44,477 bases of DNA from an uncultured Erythrobacter sp. Its GTDB lineage: Bacteria > Pseudomonadota > Alphaproteobacteria > Sphingomonadales > Sphingomonadaceae. Below the pieces are notes generated by a model. That model had not been told where the DNA came from. It searched no databases and was given only the letters and a program-made list of their open reading frames with translations. Numbering within the stretch: the first letter of the stretch is position 1; every line of letters begins with the position of its first letter. The stretch lies in NCBI GenBank assembly GCA_937899785.1, contig CALCCG010000033.1:1-44477 (forward strand), given 5' to 3'. Positions 8,701 through 15,292 of this stretch are shown one piece after another. Both the position numbers and the translations under genes were made by a program.

Positions 8701-9424
8701 CGAAGAGATTTCGGGCGAAGCAGAACTTCCTAGCGTTGATGAAATCACATGCGGTGAAGGGGGGACTTCCGGCGGAGGGTCCACGAGTTCATGGAGCCCC
8801 CCCGCAGGCGTTCCTTTATCGACGTTGAATCGTCCCGCTACCCTAAGTGAGATTGAAGAGCATGGCCGATTGAGGGCTGCGCAAACGCAAGCTGATACAG
8901 GTTCACCTGCGGCTGGCGACGCCGATGATCCGCCAGAGGCGCAAAGCCAGGCTGAAACGGGTGCTCAAGACGCGGACGCTCCTTCGGCCAGCGCAGGCGA
9001 AGACGAGGAGAGCGCGGAAGGGGGCGTATCGCCCCCAGCGCCAACGACCACGACGAACACCTTGTCCGGCACGCTCGATGGCGAAGTGATGGCGGGCACA
9101 GGCGTGGTCGAATCCGGGGTGAGCGCAACACGCACCTACAACAATGATCGCCGCCAGATCGTCATCACCATGAGCGATGGCAGCACGACCTATAGCAATC
9201 AGGCGGTGACCGTTATCGTCGTCCGAACCGAGCGCGAAGCCAACGGCACTGTCAAAGTGCACCTTTACTTCCCCTCGAATGCAGCGGTCACCTTCTGCCA
9301 GATGGAAGGCGATGAACCCTGCCCGCAGGACCTTAGCCAGGCCCCGCGGGCCTACAGGACGTGGTCGCCAACGCCTGGGTCAGACAACGTATTTATCAGC
9401 AGTCTGCGGGGTACCGGGCCATGA
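5723..9424 (+). CDS. DUF4157 eCIS cargo-type protein 2, very large
   Basis: A 1233-aa protein beginning at TTG 5723, coupled to the preceding stop. Residues ~1-85 are a Pro/Ala-rich leader ending in QRKCETCGG; a second Cys motif QRACSACS follows at ~137. DUF4157 elements are LEVGAADDPFEREAD, TFFEDRMGRDLSDVRLHTGH, KAFTYENHIWLG and TMAHELAHVLQQ (HELAH from residue ~261). From about base 6590 to 8880 (residues ~290-1050) GC falls and the sequence is unlike known domains: a soluble part rich in Arg, Trp and Tyr, a basic stretch (FMADRRRGGRSRG), a long amphipathic helical part (IEEIQTRYQEIESQIETEI), then strongly hydrophobic helices at ~904-960 (GGLETLGAACVIAGIDFLLS). An acidic Ala/Glu linker and a GC-rich beta-type end (~1075-1233) close the protein. 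Stop overlaps the next ATG. Cargo or toxin role is inference. Confidence 0.8.
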   Translation: MTAAAALQPAQAKAPAAAAAPPVFAPAIDSGAFDTGPIGSLSQVPLSAPAANAPIDVSAAPTSSVQRKCETCGGDEAQSEGDHEEVTTNVRPRLEVGAADDPFEREADAIAGQVMALRDSDVARSYAEPSAAPSGVQRACSACSQASRDDEVRARHASAEVSMDEEEAPRMQGREAGAGPRGGESIAASHSDLTSGGSALPEATRTFFEDRMGRDLSDVRLHTGHAAHDYSTSISAKAFTYENHIWLGKGETTGPSFTMAHELAHVLQQTSPGPVGPGQNVYAMRDRGAVRRSVDCHAGEQFFFPAGESHTTEGHDEALRHASADHSLLGEIRVPNANADGITHTARSFGFADLVRANGPVGIGFVGPMTLPSQGERFPWNSARIERSSDYVTPINLSNWHNRPPMRNGQVDRNLYAQSASPFLAGNALGGYQRDASSAPASLEIGDMKFAGESFDRTYVERQVDRYISGFRLAYGYYNQTVANYSFTQAGPLGGSQLTQPNGIEPSRWGAFSASRMSTGGMSTRWRRIGSRENLEVGKWVPNPLRAVDRRAPRKKISPCNRTRRYHGHLYYRKNPSIGVRWDYIWWPDATSGEYGPTRSAMFRAYLRRSRELHRSASQAPTSAQRRVVKANPALHATHSLGRDKLRKVRPQRRRGGNIPRRDPFVENYSQWRTEQRALTREWGSFGADRQSDGDIGNLLFHNAIRSTSEAVGTTPGTRINHAPERRIREGVSDLARIDRMSGASGRYIGILRKTFGGAYVKVANIYRRLRTRFDAFMADRRRGGRSRGSGLGKAAMKVGAMIFAAITRELLPRVGELLLDCLQTGFRSKMDEMFSADLDALVGNRIEEIQTRYQEIESQIETEIHSITDRIFGDVSGRFQSILDTWHIVGQLVSIARTAFNAARIAVCAAGGLETLGAACVIAGIDFLLSLIGLSPLELLAASLLGTCLAQQMIAEHILTIQAVRDTPRYIATTLLDVLREHLPDEVSGLLCEEISGEAELPSVDEITCGEGGTSGGGSTSSWSPPAGVPLSTLNRPATLSEIEEHGRLRAAQTQADTGSPAAGDADDPPEAQSQAETGAQDADAPSASAGEDEESAEGGVSPPAPTTTTNTLSGTLDGEVMAGTGVVESGVSATRTYNNDRRQIVITMSDGSTTYSNQAVTVIVVRTEREANGTVKVHLYFPSNAAVTFCQMEGDEPCPQDLSQAPRAYRTWSPTPGSDNVFISSLRGTGP

Positions 9425-10077
9425 CCGCCACCTCCCCATCTCCTCGCACGCCCAAGGTGATGCGCGGCGCGATTGTCGGGATTGATATCTTCAACCCGAT
9501 CTCCTCGATCGCGATCTTCCAGTACAATCCGGAGCAAATCTCGCGCTCGATAAGCCCGCAATATGGCGGCGGGGCGGGCGGGGCCAAGTCCGAGCCGCTG
9601 CGCCTTGTCGGCCCGCCGCAAGAGACGATCTCGGCCAATCTCAAGCTCGATCTGATTGACCAGATGGAAGAGGGCAAGAAGGGCCCGCTTGGCTCTGGCC
9701 TTTCCGGCCAGCTCGCCGCGCTTGAAATGCTGGTCTACCCCAAGTCGATCTCGGTCGCGATCAACCAGGCGATGTTACTTGGCGGGATGATGGAGGTCGT
9801 GCCGCCGGCCGCGCCGCTCACGCTGTTTATCTATGGTATCACGACAATAGTCCCGGTGAAGATCGAAAGCCTGTCGATCACCGAGACCGCCCATGATCCC
9901 AGCCTGCACCCGATCCGAGCGGATGTCTCAGTGGGGATGAAGGTGCTGACCTATAACGATCTTTCGATGACGAACCCGGGATATTGGGCCTTCATGGCGC
10001 ACCAGGTCGTCAAGGAGACGCTCGCGACCATCGCCAGCGTCAACAACGCCGCGGATGCGGTTGGGCTGGATTTGTAA
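9421..10077 (+). CDS. eCIS tube-initiator / tube-like protein (Afp7/Pvc7-like)
   Basis: A 218-aa protein. ATG 9421 overlaps the previous stop and is preferred over a GTG 60 bases upstream that would lie inside the cargo gene. The segment FNPISSIAIFQYNPEQISRSI is characteristic of contractile-injection tube-initiation proteins, in which a tube-like beta-barrel layer is followed by a smaller C-terminal domain. The family member joins the inner tube to the baseplate hub. Later segments PVKIESLSITETAHDPSLHPIRADVSVGMKVLTY fit the second half of the fold. A strong ribosome binding site of the next gene begins within its stop (TAAGGGGGAG at ~10075-10084). Placement between cargo genes and the hub/spike genes is the usual eCIS order. 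Confidence 0.82.
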   Translation: MTATSPSPRTPKVMRGAIVGIDIFNPISSIAIFQYNPEQISRSISPQYGGGAGGAKSEPLRLVGPPQETISANLKLDLIDQMEEGKKGPLGSGLSGQLAALEMLVYPKSISVAINQAMLLGGMMEVVPPAAPLTLFIYGITTIVPVKIESLSITETAHDPSLHPIRADVSVGMKVLTYNDLSMTNPGYWAFMAHQVVKETLATIASVNNAADAVGLDL

Positions 10078-10093
10078 GGGGGAGCACGCAAGT

Positions 10094-10402
10094 ATGATTT
10101 CCAAAGACAGCCGCTACGCCGATCACCCGATCCGCACGCGCACTGCACCCAATGGCGAAGAGGTGCGGTATCTGCGCCCCGCTTTGCTGCGTCCGATCGA
10201 AGGAATCGCGATCGCCACGCATCACCGGGTCAAGGATAGTGACCGGATCGACATCCTTGCCGCCCAATATTTCGGCGCCGCCCAATCCTGGTGGATGATC
10301 ACCGCTGCCAGCGCGCGCCCGCATCCTGACGCAGCGATTGAAGAGCCGGGCGATCCGCTGGCAATTCCCGCTCTGGGCATCGAGGAGATCGGCCCGCGAT
10401 GA
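10094..10402 (+). CDS. LysM/gp53-like (GpX-like) baseplate wedge protein
   Basis: A 102-aa protein. ATG 10094 is chosen because it follows a clear AGGGGGAG ribosome binding site; this is one of the few junctions in the locus that is not a stop/start overlap. The sequence HHRVKDSDRIDILAAQYFGAAQSWWMITAAS, ending in PGDPLAIPAL, has the layout of the LysM-like fold in T4 gp53 and P2 GpX-type proteins, which bind near the central hub and help lock wedges together. It sits immediately before the gp27-like hub gene, as GpX sits before gpD in P2-like phages. The fold call is by motif; its exact particle position is inferred. Confidence 0.72.
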   Translation: MISKDSRYADHPIRTRTAPNGEEVRYLRPALLRPIEGIAIATHHRVKDSDRIDILAAQYFGAAQSWWMITAASARPHPDAAIEEPGDPLAIPALGIEEIGPR

Positions 10403-11571
10403 GCGCCTTTGGCAACATCCTTGGCATACGCGCGCTCGTGCAACTTGGCTCGGGTACGGTCCTGCTGCCCGCAACGCTCGATGTGATGGAGGCGATCGAG
10501 GAGCTTGAGGTGCGCGTGTCGGCTGAAAGCGGTGCGCATTTTCGCCTGGTGCTCGCCGCGGGGCGCAGCGGTCCGCTGGGGCTCTTTGGCCCGCCCTTTA
10601 TCGATGACACGCGGTTTCAAAGCGGCGGGCGGTTTGGCGTTTCGCTGATCTTTGGGGTCAAGCCGATCCCGATCATTCACGGCGTCATCGTCAAGTCGCA
10701 ATATCTGCCACCCGACGACACCCATGACGGCAAGGTCGTGCTGCTGGGCACCGATCTTGCCGGTATCATGAACCGCGAACACGTGCAGACCCCGTGGCCT
10801 GCCATGGGACCGAATTTTATCGCGACGGCGATCTTGGCGAAGTATATCACCGACGGGATCATACCGAAGGTCATGCCGCCACAGATCTTCGAGCAGCCCA
10901 ATCCGCTTGAGACCACTCCGGTTCAGAATTGCTCTGACCTCGCTTTCTTGCGGCGCCTTGCGCGCGATTCCGGTCATCACGCGGTGCTGCAGCCGGGGCC
11001 GGCGCCGGGCACTTCGACCTTTTACTGGGGGCCGCTGCCGATCATCGGGCTGCCGCAAAAGACGCTCAGCGTGGATCTCGGACCGATGTCGGATGCGTTC
11101 GACGTGACGATCACGCATAATGGCCACCAGATCACGACCGCCGGCGCCAAGGCAATCGACCGCCAGACCGGTGAGACGATCACCGTCGATGTGCCAGGGC
11201 TTGCAAGCACGCCACAAGGCGCGGTTCCCGAATGGCAAACCCGCAAAGGCCAGACCCGTCAGGAGCGGCTTGCGGTCTCGGGGATGACGGGCATGCAGGC
11301 TCAGGCGATCGCGATGGCGCGGCTCCAGGCCACGGCTGAACGGGCCGTCCAAGCGCGCGGGACGATCAACAACGTCAAGTATAACGACGCGCTCAAGCCC
11401 TTTCAGCAAGTCAATCTGCGTGGTGTGGGGAATATGTTTGGCGGTCTCTACACCGTGTCCGAAGTGCGCCATCGCATGCGACCGGGCGACTATTCGCAAA
11501 CTTTCAGCCTCCAGCGCGGTGAGCTCTATTCGCTCGCGCCTGTGGTGCCCCCTGAAACGCAGGTGGCCTGA
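10399..11571 (+). CDS. gp27-like baseplate hub protein (phage late control D family; VgrG/Afp8 N-terminal equivalent)
   Basis: A 390-aa protein whose ATG overlaps the preceding stop (ATGA at 10399). It follows the late control D / gp27 pattern: an N-terminal beta-barrel (LEVRVSAESGAHFRLVLAAG, FGVSLIFGVKPIPIIHGVI), a mid part with NCSDLAFLRRLARDSGHHAVLQPG, which matches the 'sDlefLrrlA' signature of VgrG/gpD proteins, and a C-terminal barrel ending in VNLRGVGNMFGGLYTVSEVRHRM. It forms the trimeric hub between inner tube and spike. In Afp8/Pvc8 and VgrG the hub and the OB-fold spike are one polypeptide; here the spike is the next gene. TGATG overlap at 11569-11573. Confidence 0.88.
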   Translation: MSAFGNILGIRALVQLGSGTVLLPATLDVMEAIEELEVRVSAESGAHFRLVLAAGRSGPLGLFGPPFIDDTRFQSGGRFGVSLIFGVKPIPIIHGVIVKSQYLPPDDTHDGKVVLLGTDLAGIMNREHVQTPWPAMGPNFIATAILAKYITDGIIPKVMPPQIFEQPNPLETTPVQNCSDLAFLRRLARDSGHHAVLQPGPAPGTSTFYWGPLPIIGLPQKTLSVDLGPMSDAFDVTITHNGHQITTAGAKAIDRQTGETITVDVPGLASTPQGAVPEWQTRKGQTRQERLAVSGMTGMQAQAIAMARLQATAERAVQARGTINNVKYNDALKPFQQVNLRGVGNMFGGLYTVSEVRHRMRPGDYSQTFSLQRGELYSLAPVVPPETQVA

Positions 11572-12083
11572 TGACCGAGGAATGCAGCACCTTCTTTGGC
11601 AAGTATCGCGGGATTGTTGAGAACACCCTTGATCCCAACGGGTTGGGACGCATTCAGGTGAGCGTCCCGGATGTCTATGGCGACGGAAATTTGTCGTGGG
11701 CCATGCCGTGCCTGCCAGGCGCAGGCCCTAATGTCGGGCTGTTTACCGTTCCGCCGATTGGCGCGAAGGTCTGGATCGATTTCGAACGCGGCGACCCGCA
11801 ATTCCCCGTTTGGAGCGGCGGTTTTTGGGATGATGGGAAGTGCCCTGTCCCGGCCGGCATCGAAAACGCCACAACCCGCGCATGGGTGGGCGACAACTTT
11901 CGCCTTGAGCTTAACGACACGCCCTCGCTCGGGGCGGGTACGCTAACCATCAGCACGTTGTCCGGTGACGCAGTGATCGACATGCAGGCCGACGGACTGG
12001 AGATCACGTTTGGCGGATGCAGTGTCAAGCTGACCAATATCGGCGTCACCATCAACGGCACTAATCTTGAGGTGATGAAGTGA
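11571..12083 (+). CDS. gp5-like OB-fold spike protein (baseplate assembly protein V family)
   Basis: A 170-aa protein starting one base into the previous stop. The N-terminal ~85 residues are a typical gp5/VgrG OB-fold: FGKYRGIVENTLDPNGLGRIQVSVPDVYG, then LPGAGPNVGLFTVPPIGAKVWIDFE and PQFPVWSGGFWDD. The C-terminal part (LELNDTPSLGAGTLTISTLSGDAVIDMQADGLEITFGG) should form a short beta-prism needle. It is the membrane-piercing shaft that sits under the hub and carries the PAAR-like tip encoded next. No lysozyme domain is present, unlike T4 gp5. GTGA overlap with the next gene at 12080. Confidence 0.87.
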   Translation: MTEECSTFFGKYRGIVENTLDPNGLGRIQVSVPDVYGDGNLSWAMPCLPGAGPNVGLFTVPPIGAKVWIDFERGDPQFPVWSGGFWDDGKCPVPAGIENATTRAWVGDNFRLELNDTPSLGAGTLTISTLSGDAVIDMQADGLEITFGGCSVKLTNIGVTINGTNLEVMK

Positions 12084-12415
12084 GCCGCGAGATCATCACC
12101 AGCGCCACGCGCACGCAATGCCCCCATGGGGGAACCGGCACGTTGAGCGCGTCAAAGAGCAAGGTTCTAGTCGATGGAGCGCCCGCGCTTGTTCTGGGCG
12201 ATGAGGGATCCGTGGCCGGTTGCAGTTTTACTCTGCCCAACGGCAAGCCGCAGCCTTGCGTATCGCAAAAGCTTCTCGGCGCGTCGAGCAAGGTGCTCGC
12301 CGAAGGCAGCCCGGTGCTTCTCAAGAACCCGGCCGATCTGTCTTACTCGGCGGAAAATATCCCGCAGGGGCCTGTCACGTGGAGCAGCGTCCAGGGGAAG
12401 GTGAAAGCGCTATGA
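12080..12415 (+). CDS. PAAR-like spike tip protein (Afp10/Pvc10-like)
   Basis: A 111-aa protein with a GTG start coupled to the previous stop. Repeating short strands with Cys at CPHGG, VAGCSF and PQPCVS, and glycine turns (VLVDGAPALVLGDEG, VLAEGSPVLLKN), fit the PAAR-like/DUF4280-type cone that caps the spike and usually binds a metal ion through Cys/His. In T6SS and eCIS this tip sharpens the needle. Position directly between the OB-fold spike and the gp25 wedge gene supports the call. There is no C-terminal extension, so it is unlikely to be an effector fusion. ATGA overlap with the next gene at 12412. Confidence 0.82.
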   Translation: MSREIITSATRTQCPHGGTGTLSASKSKVLVDGAPALVLGDEGSVAGCSFTLPNGKPQPCVSQKLLGASSKVLAEGSPVLLKNPADLSYSAENIPQGPVTWSSVQGKVKAL

Positions 12416-12771
12416 CCCATTTCGGCTTTCCCTATCGGATTGGTTCGGACGGGATCACGCAGAGCGCGAGCGAGGATCAGCATGTTGTGCAGCTGATCCA
12501 GCAAATCCTTTTCACCCGGCGCGGCGAAAGGCGCAACCGTCCAGAGTTTGGAGCCGGTGTGCACGAAATGGTGTTCTCCGAAAACGCCCCCGAAATTGCC
12601 GCGGCGGCGCGCAATATGGTTCAGGCAAATCTGCAGCAATGGCTCTCTCCCAGGCTTGAGATTCGAGGCGTCGCAGCCGAGGCGCGCGATAACCTTCTTC
12701 TGATTACAGTTCAGTACCGCCACACCGATCAAGAGGACGCTCGCACCGTCACTGTGGAGCAGGCGCTATGA
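12412..12771 (+). CDS. gp25-like baseplate wedge protein (Afp9/Pvc9-like)
   Basis: A 119-aa protein. The ATG at 12412 overlaps the PAAR gene stop; an open frame extends further upstream but would run inside that gene. It has the GPW/gp25 pattern: an N-terminal strand (GFPYRIGSDGITQSAS), the helix VVQLIQQILFTRRGERRNRPEFGAG, in which RxxRPxFGxG is the signature, a second helix, and a C-terminal beta hairpin (LLLITVQYRHTDQ). In gp25/TssE/Afp9 this protein nucleates sheath assembly at the baseplate. Coupled to the baseplate-J gene by ATGA at 12768. Confidence 0.9.
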   Translation: MTHFGFPYRIGSDGITQSASEDQHVVQLIQQILFTRRGERRNRPEFGAGVHEMVFSENAPEIAAAARNMVQANLQQWLSPRLEIRGVAAEARDNLLLITVQYRHTDQEDARTVTVEQAL

Positions 12772-15290
12772 CCGGTGTGAGGCAGTCTTGCGGCACAAGT
12801 TTGCGGCGTCGGCGTGTGGCTGAAAGCAGCCTCCAGCTGGGCGGGCTTGAGATCAATGGGATCGACTTTATCGAGGTTGTTGATCGCGCTGCGCCGTCGC
12901 AGGAGCTGCGCCAGCGCGTCCTCGATGTCGCGTTTCTGAAGTCCGACGGTGTGAGTGAGGCCGGGGCTCCCCTGCTCGATGCCGGCAATTTTGAAATCTC
13001 GGGTGGATCACGCATCACCCAGATCGCTGTCACCGCGGTCGAACTTGGAGACGCGGCGAATGTTTTGCGTTTGACGCTGAACAAGAGCGGCGACTTCTCC
13101 TTTTATGAGCTGCGGGTCGTGGCAGCCCCGGGCGCGGCAGTGCCACCGGTTAACATTGATCCGCGGCTGTCTTGCGTGGCGTTTGAATTCAAAGTCGAAT
13201 GCCCCAGCGACTTCGATTGCAAGCCGCCTGAGGATGATGACCCATCGCGGCCAGCCAGTCCTCCGCTGGACTATCTTGTCCGTGATTATCAGGGTTTCCG
13301 TCAGCTCATGCTCGATCGGATGGCGGTCACGGTGCCGGATTGGACCGAACGCAATCCGGCTGATCTTGGTGTCATGCTGGTTGAGGCCCTGGCCGATGCA
13401 GCGGACCGGACAAGCTGGTTTCAGGATGCAATCGCGACCGAGGCCTATCTTGGCACATCACGCCTGACGCAATCCCTTCGCCGCCATGCCCGGTTGCTTG
13501 GCTATCAGCCTTCCAGTGGCAGTAACGCGCGCGTGGCGGTGGCGATTGAGGCCAAAAAGAACGATCTGGGCGGGGAGGCGGTGCCGAAGGGCACTCGGCT
13601 GCTAACCGCGCCGATCGATAGCAAGGTTGAACGCCCGACGGTCCTGACCCGCAAGCCCGAGCTTTTCGAGGCCATGATCGGCGCAGGCTCAATTGTCTTC
13701 GAGACTATGGAAGCGTTGCCCACGCTTCGCCCCGCGCGCAACGCGATGCATTTTCATGATTGGGGCGACGCAGCGTGTTGCCTGCCAGCCGGCGCGACCG
13801 AAGCCTGGTTGGTGCGCGGCGGCCCAACGCTCGGCTTGTCGGTCGGCGACCTCCTGATTTTTGAAGAGCTCATTCCCTTTGGCGGAACCAAGGGAGATTA
13901 TCCCGATCCCGCGCACCGCCAACTTGTGCGTCTTGTTGAGGTGGAAACGGGTCTGCGCGATGAGGTTATGGGTCAAGACCTTGTCCGGATACGATGGCAT
14001 AGCGAGGACGCGCTCTCCTTTCCGCTGAACCTCTCCGGCACATTCACTGAACCCGGCGCGGTTGCCAGGGGCAATGTGGTTCTCTCCGATGAGGGCCGCA
14101 CGCTCGATTTTTCGTTGGAGGAGGCCGATTGGAAAGAGGACGCCATCGCGCTTGAGACAAGCGCTGTGGGCGGCGTTTTTCCTGATGATGGCCCGGGCAC
14201 GGCGCGGCGGGTACGGCTCGGGACTAGTCAATTGGTGCATGCGAAACCGCATGATCCCGACACTGCGATCAAAAGCCCGGCTACGGCCGTCCTACAGCCC
14301 GGCGGATCGGCTTTAGCCCAGGTGTCGCTTGATGGTGGCGGGCAGGTCTGGTCGTCTCAGCCCGATCTTCTCTCCTCGGATCGGTTTGCGACCGACTTCG
14401 TCGTTGAGCCGCGTGAAGGCGGCGGAAGTTACGCGCGTTTTGGCGATAACGTTTTGGGACGCGAACCGGCTGCGAGCACGCCGTTCAAAGCGCGGTTGCG
14501 GATCGGTGGCGGTGTGCGCGGCAATATCGCAGCGCAAGCCATTCGACACATTGTGCTGGATACCAATGAGACGATAAGCGGCGTCCGCAATCCGCTCGCT
14601 GCGACCGGAGGCAGCGCCCCGGAAACGAAGGGGCGAACGCGTATATCCGCCCCCCACGCTTTCAAGGTGCAGCGCCGAGCGGTTACACCTCAGGATTATG
14701 TCGACGCGGCGGCGTTGCATCCCGACGTCGTGCGAGCTTATGCCCGACGGCGCTGGACGGGGAGCTGGTACACGGTCACGCTTGCGGTCGACCTACTCAA
14801 CGGGGCGAAGGTTGATTCCGGCTTTGCCGAAGATCTCAAGCGCTTTCTCGAAGAGCGACGTCTTGCAGGCCACGATCTCAAGATCGTAAACCCGATCTTC
14901 GTTCCGCTTGATATCGTGCTGTTTGTTTGCGTTCTTCCGGACTTCTACGCGCCGGCCGTCGAGCGCGAGCTGTTGCACGTGTTTTCTTCAAAAGCCTTGA
15001 GCAATGGGGCGCTGGGATACTTCCATCCCGACGCGTTGCAGTTTGGCGAAGACGTTGCCTTTTCTCCGATCATCGCACGCGCGATGCAGGTCGAAGGAGT
15101 CCAGTGGATTGGGATGTCCAACCATGACGGGGACGCAGTCGGGCGCTTCCGGCGCACCGACCAGCCCGATTTCGATCATGATGAGACCGGTGCGATTCCC
15201 ATCTTTGAGGGAGAAATCGCGCGGCTCGATAATGATCCGAACTTCCCGGATTTCGGGACCCTTCGCTTTCATGTGGAGGGTGGGCGCTGA
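12768..15290 (+). CDS. Baseplate-J-type wedge protein 1 (Afp11/Pvc11-like)
   Basis: An 840-aa protein. After a beta-rich N-terminal ~130 residues it shows the 'putative baseplate assembly protein' signature: PLDYLVRDYQGFRQLMLDRM, NPADLGVMLVEALADAAD and EAYLGTSRLTQSLRRHARLLGY (~165-245). The core J domain lies at ~605-660 (VRNPLAATGGSAPETKGR, then RRAVTPQDYVDAAAL). This protein forms the wedge arms around the hub, equivalent to T4 gp6. The N-terminal domain before the J signature contains ITQIAVTAVELGDAANVLRLTL and may be an added beta domain. The next gene begins two bases after the stop. Family assignment is strong. Confidence 0.88.
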   Translation: MTGVRQSCGTSLRRRRVAESSLQLGGLEINGIDFIEVVDRAAPSQELRQRVLDVAFLKSDGVSEAGAPLLDAGNFEISGGSRITQIAVTAVELGDAANVLRLTLNKSGDFSFYELRVVAAPGAAVPPVNIDPRLSCVAFEFKVECPSDFDCKPPEDDDPSRPASPPLDYLVRDYQGFRQLMLDRMAVTVPDWTERNPADLGVMLVEALADAADRTSWFQDAIATEAYLGTSRLTQSLRRHARLLGYQPSSGSNARVAVAIEAKKNDLGGEAVPKGTRLLTAPIDSKVERPTVLTRKPELFEAMIGAGSIVFETMEALPTLRPARNAMHFHDWGDAACCLPAGATEAWLVRGGPTLGLSVGDLLIFEELIPFGGTKGDYPDPAHRQLVRLVEVETGLRDEVMGQDLVRIRWHSEDALSFPLNLSGTFTEPGAVARGNVVLSDEGRTLDFSLEEADWKEDAIALETSAVGGVFPDDGPGTARRVRLGTSQLVHAKPHDPDTAIKSPATAVLQPGGSALAQVSLDGGGQVWSSQPDLLSSDRFATDFVVEPREGGGSYARFGDNVLGREPAASTPFKARLRIGGGVRGNIAAQAIRHIVLDTNETISGVRNPLAATGGSAPETKGRTRISAPHAFKVQRRAVTPQDYVDAAALHPDVVRAYARRRWTGSWYTVTLAVDLLNGAKVDSGFAEDLKRFLEERRLAGHDLKIVNPIFVPLDIVLFVCVLPDFYAPAVERELLHVFSSKALSNGALGYFHPDALQFGEDVAFSPIIARAMQVEGVQWIGMSNHDGDAVGRFRRTDQPDFDHDETGAIPIFEGEIARLDNDPNFPDFGTLRFHVEGGR

Positions 15291-15292
15291 TC

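Noticed and set aside
3991..9424. DUF4157 proteins as ordinary secreted metalloproteases because of HELAH
   Set aside because: No signal peptide, and HELAH here is the standard DUF4157 signature in eCIS cargo. Proteolytic activity is possible but not shown.
10222..11499. Long minus-strand open frame (425 codons)
   Set aside because: It is antisense to the gp27-like and gp53-like genes, rich in Arg/His as expected for a shadow frame in GC-rich DNA, and has no recognisable domain.
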